Part shown: positions 58,918 through 64,000 of the stretch, in pieces | Layout of the letters: the number at the start of each line of letters is the position of its first letter | How positions within the stretch are numbered: the first letter of the stretch is position 1 | NCBI GenBank assembly: GCA_905250025.1 | Contig: CAJNOJ010000256.1 | Span: 62,001-126,000 of the forward strand | Direction of reading: 5' to 3' | Source: Adineta ricciae | Taxonomy: Eukaryota; Rotifera; Eurotatoria; Adinetida; Adinetidae | DNA: 64,000 bases | Position numbers and translations under genes: made by a program | The notes under the pieces: generated by a model | The model's database searches: none | Told to the model about the DNA's origin: nothing | What the model saw: the letters and a program-made list of their open reading frames with translations, nothing else

Positions 58918-59650
58918 ATGGATAAGAGAAAGGTAATTAATATATACTTAGCTAGGCTTTGCTTGATTAATAACTATATGTGAAGATTTTAAGAGAATTA
59001 TTTCAATTCATGATACCGACTTTAACAGTGTTGATGCTCTGGAAGAGCTTTATGTTGTGTACGAATTGTCAATCTCCAATTGCTTTCATGACCGAGTTTG
59101 TTATTGTCATCCTTTTTTGCTTTTACATTAATGATCTGCTTCATCATAGAGATGCGAATGCAACTTCTCTTAGGCGTGGTGATCTTCTTTTAGTAACGAA
59201 TTATGTTCAAGACTCCTTTCGTGCTGATGATCTCATATTATTGAACATAGAAAATGAAAAATATTTTGTGGCAGGTCGAATAGTCACAGTTTCAAAACAG
59301 TGAGTCACTTCCGTGAATCTCAAGAAGGAAAGTAATATTTTTTCTTGATTCTTCAATTCAGAAATGATGCTGGCATAACAATTACGTATCAAAGTGTATG
59401 TTCACAAACGGGTGAATGTCCATCGAAAGAATCCTTTATCGAGAAAAAGGATATTATTGGCAAAATAAGAGGGTAAGCAAATTCCTCGCTATTGCTTTCT
59501 GTCTATTATTTGTATAGACGTCTTCCATACATTGGACTGTTGATCATCTGGTTCAAAGGCTATTTTCTATACGGATGTATCATTTACATAATATTCACAG
59601 GAATCCAGCGTGAGGACAATACCGATCGTCGTAACACAAATCGATTATAA
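58918..59650 (+). CDS. SEC11-like signal peptidase paralogue lacking catalytic residues
   Basis: Five exons: 58918-58932, 58986-59095, 59150-59299, 59362-59472 and 59518-59650; phases agree and give 172 residues, the normal SEC11 length. The TM anchor is FMIPTLTVLMLWKSFMLC. SPIAFMTEDANATSLRRGDL aligns without gaps to the SEC11 block S-P-I...S-G-S-M-E-P...R-G-D. The catalytic Ser is Ala44 here. KYFVAGRIV takes the place of the IVHRV block, so the catalytic His is Gly84, and the GDNN block is missing. The C-terminus keeps EKKDIIGKIRGRLPYIGLL. Known SEC11 is the ER signal-peptidase subunit; this looks like a pseudoenzyme. Intron 2 is 54 nt and in frame; if retained it adds 18 residues without restoring the Ser. 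Confidence 0.78.
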
Positions 59651-60429
59651 GAGCAAGCAACGATCAAAACAGAATTGAAAGACTATACGAGTGTCGATGT
59701 GAATTTTAGTTTTGCATCATGATCAAAGACTAAAGCTATAAGCTGAATTTTCATATTGAAGAATAACGAAGATGTTCGATGTAACTACTTACGAGTGTAA
59801 TCGGAAAAATGATATTACGAATTATCGCACTCAAAACAAGTATTGAATTCCTTTTCGTTGAATGTTTTCAATTATAAAAAGCGTTGAAGAATTAAGTGAT
59901 AGGACTACAATAAATCTGTTGAAAAGTTACGAAACAGGAAATGTCACGAAGGAAAGATTCGTGATAAAGCGTTCTCAGATGTTATAATGAAGTGTGCATA
60001 TGTCAGATATCTTCGTAAGAAAAAAATTGGTAACATTGACTCATTTCTTCCATCGTTCTCATGCAACGCAGTGTCATGTTAATCATGAAAAGTTTAGAAG
60101 TGGAAGTTGAGAGAATTGCAGCAACGACAATGACGACATTTTCGCAAGAATGTCATATAGCCGTCAATCTGGTGCTTGTTTATAGAGCTCTTTCAATAAA
60201 TGAAAATGGTTTGTTCCGAGTGTCGCATTCTAAATCTTAAATAAACATAAATACATTTCTCATTTTTACCAAGGAAGAAAGATTTATAAAACACGTGAAA
60301 TTCTGTGTCAGGGAGTGAATGAATCATCACAAGGAAGTTGTCAAATCATTTCCAACAACAACAGAATTCTCAGAAGTATAAAAGCACCAAGTGAAATCGT
60401 AAAAGAAAAGGAAAAGTTTGAAATTAGTG
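59651..60429. other. Intergenic, nothing recognised
   Basis: Repetitive-looking A-rich stretches and no supported frame. It contains the 3' side of the SEC11-like gene and the 5' side of the next one. Confidence 0.45.
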
Positions 60430-60870
60430 ATGGCACTTTTTCAACGAAATCAAATCGGTTTTAAAGAAGAGCAACATGGTACTGTAACACCAGCCAATGA
60501 TCTTGCTCGACTTATGTATTATTTTAATTGTGTATGCTATGTCATTCAATACAATGATTCTGATGTTAGTCGACTTCGAAATTGCCATAATTGGGCATCT
60601 TTATCAGCTGCAGAGATTCGTCTTCTTCTTGCTCTCTGCTCGACGCTTTCGCCTGATGTTTTTAATAACAAGGTGTTCTTTCAGTCGGATGCTTTATGTG
60701 GCAGCAGCCAAAACAAATTCTTTGAAATAAGTCAAGTTAGTAATCAGTTATTAGCTGTCGATTCCATTATCATCGCTGGTCGACGATATCGAGTGAACAA
60801 GATTATGACATATAAAATGTCTTGGATGTATAATAATTATATAAATCCAATGCAACGAATTGCACAATAA
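60430..60870 (+). CDS. Orphan protein, 146 residues
   Basis: Intact single frame; the ATG of MALFQRNQIG was chosen because the codons before it look like untranslated leader. Blocks: NDLARLMYYFNCVCYVIQYN, LSAAEIRLLLALCSTLSP and VDSIIIAGRRYRVNKIMTYK. There is no signal peptide and no TM helix. The alternation of helices and strands suggests a small globular cytosolic protein. I do not recognise the family. It is convergent with the Kelch gene, 201 bp apart. Confidence 0.55.
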   Translation: MALFQRNQIGFKEEQHGTVTPANDLARLMYYFNCVCYVIQYNDSDVSRLRNCHNWASLSAAEIRLLLALCSTLSPDVFNNKVFFQSDALCGSSQNKFFEISQVSNQLLAVDSIIIAGRRYRVNKIMTYKMSWMYNNYINPMQRIAQ

Positions 60871-61071
60871 CTGAATACAAGAACTTCGAATTCCTCTGCA
60901 TGTGTCATCTCGTAAGAATAAACAAATAAACTATTTAGCATGTTTTACATTCAATTGTAATGAGCAAACAAAATAGGAATCACAATTTTTGAAATAATAT
61001 TCGTTTCAATGAACGTATATTCATTTTTCTCATAATTAAGCTACGAAGGAAAAAAACAATAAAACGAAGAT

Positions 61072-62139
61072 TCATAGTTCCGTTCGATCTTGATCATCTT
61101 TCGTGTATGGGATGTAGAGCTCAGCACTACTTTGAAGTTTATTTCCATAACCACCAGTGACTAATACTCTACCATTGTTTAATACAGATATTGTGTGTCC
61201 ATCACGTGCGTAATTTAAATTGTTAGTCAATGTCCATGTCTCTGTTAATGGATCGTATAACTCGGCAGTGTTCATCGGTGTAGCGTTGTTTGCTTGCCCA
61301 CCAATGACTAAAACTTGTCCGTTAGCTAAAAGGCATGCTCCTGGGAACATGCGCGCTTCATTTAAATCACCAGCCGTAGTCCAATGACCCGTCGATGGAT
61401 CGTACAATTCAGAGGTGTACAGCAATTCATGCTCATCATCCGATCCGCCGATAATCAAAACTTTTCCGTCGGTTAATACAGCTGCTGTATGGTAAGTTCG
61501 TGGATAATTTAAATTACCAGAAGGAGTCCACATGTTCGTTGATGGATCATATAATTCAGTAACGATAACATATTCACCAGCAGCATTACTTCCTCCAACG
61601 ATCAACACTTTTCCATTATTCAATACAGAAGCTGTATGCCAGTTCCGTGCATGATTCATTGGAGTAGTAACAGTCCAACTACCCGTGGATGGATCGTACA
61701 ATTCAGCAGTGTTTAGAAGTGTACCTCCTCCAACTATTCCACCAGTCACCAAAACTCTACCATCGTTTAACACGACTGCTGTATGCATTCGTCGCGGATA
61801 CTTCACATCGGCACCTGCCGTCCATTTCCCTGTCGACGGATCATATAATTCAGTGCTATTCGAATCACCGCTACCAGCGACTACTAAAACTTTTCCATTG
61901 TTTAATACAGATGCTGTATGCAAGTTTCGTGCGTAAATCATGTTTCCAGTGGCTGACCATTTGCTTGTTGATGGATTGTATAATTCAGCAGTTGCAGGTC
62001 CATCGCCTTCGCCACCAACTACTAAGACCTTTCCACTGGGTAACTTCAGTGCTGTATGAAACGCTCGTACGTGTTTCATACTACCGATCTTTATCCATCC
62101 TGAAGAGAAGTTATACCGAGTTAATATAGGCTGTTCCAT
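61072..62139 (-). CDS. Kelch-repeat beta-propeller protein, seven repeats
   Basis: Single exon, 355 residues, no signal peptide. Seven regular repeats have the pattern LNYARDGHTISVLNNGRVLV, then GG, then TAELYDPSTGKW. The spacing of about 47 residues and the double glycines are those of a Kelch propeller of the galactose-oxidase type. The blades are very similar to one another, and no F-box, BTB or catalytic domain is attached. Stand-alone Kelch proteins of this kind are common in bacteria and in bdelloids. The absence of introns, against split neighbours, fits acquisition by transfer but does not prove it. Confidence 0.85.
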   Translation of the reverse strand: MEQPILTRYNFSSGWIKIGSMKHVRAFHTALKLPSGKVLVVGGEGDGPATAELYNPSTSKWSATGNMIYARNLHTASVLNNGKVLVVAGSGDSNSTELYDPSTGKWTAGADVKYPRRMHTAVVLNDGRVLVTGGIVGGGTLLNTAELYDPSTGSWTVTTPMNHARNWHTASVLNNGKVLIVGGSNAAGEYVIVTELYDPSTNMWTPSGNLNYPRTYHTAAVLTDGKVLIIGGSDDEHELLYTSELYDPSTGHWTTAGDLNEARMFPGACLLANGQVLVIGGQANNATPMNTAELYDPLTETWTLTNNLNYARDGHTISVLNNGRVLVTGGYGNKLQSSAELYIPYTKDDQDRTEL

Positions 62140-62774
62140 TATTATTTAATCTATTACTTACTATTGGTCTGTGAAGTATTACATAGTATCTGGTCAATGA
62201 CAAAATAAAAAATGCTTATATAAATATTGATTTGCATACTCTGATTTGACTGCTGTATTCACTTTGCAAAGAAGAATCACTTTTGAAAGGCTCGATCGAT
62301 AATGTTCTTTTACCAAATGAAAATCACCTGTGATTGTTCTCATCGTTCTTTCTTTTATTATATCTTCATTCTATTCATACAGATATACAGTAAAACTTAT
62401 GAATATCCAGAATAAAAATATAATCCTTTTTTTCTCTTTGGAAAAATTGTTACTGAGTGTACTTTATAATCGATGGTTCGATGATACTCTCGTATTAGAT
62501 CCGAATATGTTCTTCTACTTGAATTAGCTAATATTAGTTTAACTGTCGGCTAAATATCATCTGATTAGTATTGACTAGAAAACCACCTTGCACTTTATCT
62601 TCATTTGTAGTTACTTCGCATTGTTGCAACCGATTCATGGAATAGAAAGGAACTGTTGTGAGGTTTTTATGAGATTTATTTGAGAAATAATAACTGGTAT
62701 GTCGCATAGAAATTGTGTTACATCTTTTAAATAAAGTCGCTTTAATTTCTTGGAAATTCTCTGCGCCGTAATAC
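62140..62774. other. Intergenic between Kelch gene and TPR gene
   Basis: No supported frame. It holds the promoter side of the minus-strand Kelch gene and the 3' side of the TPR gene. Confidence 0.45.
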
Positions 62775-64000
62775 TCATAGATACGGGCTGTCGAAATGAA
62801 GCTGTTGTTGCTTATGTAGTTTCAACGTAATCATGTTTTTTCTGTATAGCTCGGCAGTTGATCTTGAGAAAATTGAATCTCGTACCCTTTTCTCAGGCTT
62901 TTTTATGTCAAAGAGTGAATCATCATCATCATTGGTTTCAACCTCTCTGGTGAATCTGGTAAATTCATAGTAATCGGAATCATAATAAGTTTTAAGACGT
63001 TCGTAATCATTTTCCGGAAACACTTCAAGTTGCACTCGGACACTAACTATTACACTAGTTGGATCTGTACCAGAGTCTGTTCGAATCAATTTGACACAGC
63101 CGTTGCTTACATTTTGTTGTCGCAGGGTTGTCCAAAGGATTGGGATTTCTTCATTCAAATAATGGCACGTGCGGTATCTTTCATCTACTTCCTGTTCAGT
63201 GCTAAAGTGACTTTCAATGGCCTTCATGCTAATTGGTTTAACGTCCCAAAGAAGATGCTGTAGTTCATTTTTCAGATATGATAACACACACTTTTTATAA
63301 TACAGATTGGCTTCCTCCGATCTTTCACATAGCTTGGCTATATCGTAGTAAGACAGAGCAATCATGTTATTATATGTGCTTGCATTGTGTTCATTGTGTG
63401 ATCGCACCTCGACTTCATTCCAGCAGAGTTTTGTCTGAGATATGCGTAGCTGGAGAAAATTTATTTGCCACAACTCACTGTCGATGTTGCACACCTCAAT
63501 TTTGGGTATTGCAAGTTCCATATCACGTGATTGTAGATTATGTTCGTCCTTCAATAACATCTCGACAAATCTTTTGTGCCATTCTATAGCTAAAGGAACT
63601 TTTTCGCCTCCTTGCTTTGCGTATAATAAAGCAATATGTCGCGGTGTGATGAGGTAATTGTGTGACATAAGTTGCGAGAACATCATACCAGTCTCAAACG
63701 CTTTCTCAAACCATTCTATTGTCGAATTCAGATCGCCTTTTTCTTCATATAAACAACCGATCTTTTTATACAAGAAAGGTACATTACTGTAATGATATTG
63801 CTTCTTCTGAGTAATACATTTGCCGGATTTCGATTCAATTTCTATAAGCTTCTTCAAACAATCAATGGCAAAATCGTAGTTTTTGCGCGAAACAGCCAGC
63901 TCGACGATATGCACGTATGAATAGACAATAAACCCATATAGTGATGGTAGATATTGTATGGCATAGTCAAGAAAGCGTTTACGATTTTCTATAGTATCAT
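62775..64000 (-). CDS. TPR-like protein, C-terminal part (partial, runs off right edge)
   Basis: The frame is open from the right edge to a stop at 62775, about 407 codons. TPR-type helix pairs are seen at YDFAIDCLKKLIEIES, PFLYKKIGCLYEEKGD and NSTIEWFEKAFETG, followed by weaker helices (YNNMIALSYYDIAKLCERSE). The last about 120 residues are non-TPR, acidic then basic (ETNDDDDSLFDIKKPEKR), and may be a regulatory tail. The start and any N-terminal domain lie outside the window. It may belong to the same broad TPR group as the ART-TPR gene, but no ART motif is in the visible part. Confidence 0.65.
   Translation of the reverse strand, partial: DTIENRKRFLDYAIQYLPSLYGFIVYSYVHIVELAVSRKNYDFAIDCLKKLIEIESKSGKCITQKKQYHYSNVPFLYKKIGCLYEEKGDLNSTIEWFEKAFETGMMFSQLMSHNYLITPRHIALLYAKQGGEKVPLAIEWHKRFVEMLLKDEHNLQSRDMELAIPKIEVCNIDSELWQINFLQLRISQTKLCWNEVEVRSHNEHNASTYNNMIALSYYDIAKLCERSEEANLYYKKCVLSYLKNELQHLLWDVKPISMKAIESHFSTEQEVDERYRTCHYLNEEIPILWTTLRQQNVSNGCVKLIRTDSGTDPTSVIVSVRVQLEVFPENDYERLKTYYDSDYYEFTRFTREVETNDDDDSLFDIKKPEKRVRDSIFSRSTAELYRKNMITLKLHKQQQLHFDSPYL

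Noticed and set aside
1..64000. Reverse transcriptase, CRISPR array, prokaryotic operon signals, tRNA genes
   Set aside because: None found by reading; gene structure is eukaryotic with GT-AG introns. No structured-RNA scan could be run.

Overview
The window is eukaryotic, AT-rich and gene-dense. Most protein-coding genes are split by short GT-AG introns, mostly about 45-65 nt. The gene content points to a bdelloid rotifer, probably close to Adineta: an ADP-ribosyltransferase-TPR giant, seven-TM receptor fragments of a bdelloid-typical kind, F-box/LRR genes, a UAS/F-box fusion, NHL and Kelch propellers, and EGF/mucin-like membrane proteins. That assignment is inference from recognised families and gene architecture; no database search was possible.

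Layout, left to right. 1-1956: the 5' part of a TUT4/TUT7-like terminal uridylyltransferase on the minus strand, running off the left edge. 4.8-5.7 kb: a dead mariner transposase with an inverted partial copy of itself. 5.9-7.5 kb: a secreted PAN/EGF-like + NHL propeller protein. 9.5-9.9 kb: a seven-TM receptor relic. 10.2-15.8 kb (minus): an F-box/LRR protein, an EF-hand protein with an unrecognised possibly cysteine-hydrolase-like domain, and the 3' end of a TPR gene. 15.8-25.4 kb repeats these genes and adds the complete 1401-residue ART-TPR gene, a hypothetical ORF, a receptor pseudogene and the 3' end of a coiled-coil/propeller gene. 25.4-41.1 kb: the start of the ART-TPR gene again, the same hypothetical ORF and receptor relic, then the complete coiled-coil/propeller gene, a VIT-VWA protein, a membrane protein with a carbohydrate-binding-like ectodomain, a UAS/F-box protein, an EGF membrane protein, a decayed zone, and the first exons of a mucin-like receptor. 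41.1-51.4 kb repeats the VIT-VWA to mucin-like series. 51.4-64 kb: the rest of the mucin-like gene, a small secreted protein, LRR and coiled-coil relics, a SEC11-like signal-peptidase paralogue without its catalytic residues, an orphan gene, a seven-repeat Kelch protein, and a partial TPR gene leaving the right edge.

The main structural finding concerns five single 'n' characters at 15815, 25416, 41140, 45709 and 51427. Each sits exactly where a repeated block starts or stops. The repeats are collinear and diverged by a few percent by eye. The 279 bases before 41140 are identical to the 279 after 51427, and joining 41139 directly to 51707 gives one uninterrupted gene. I read the window as two homologous haplotypes of one roughly 45-kb locus laid alternately end to end by the assembler (segments 1-15814, 25417-41139 and 51428-64000 against 15816-25415 and 41141-51426), not as a series of real tandem duplications. 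The haplotypes differ in a frameshift, a stop codon and several indels.

Functionally the locus mixes cell-surface/secreted proteins (NHL, carbohydrate-binding-like, EGF, mucin-like) with ubiquitin-linked and scaffold proteins (F-box, UAS, VWA, TPR). I see no evidence for one pathway or an operon. I saw no tRNA, rRNA or CRISPR array, but I did not screen systematically for structured RNA.
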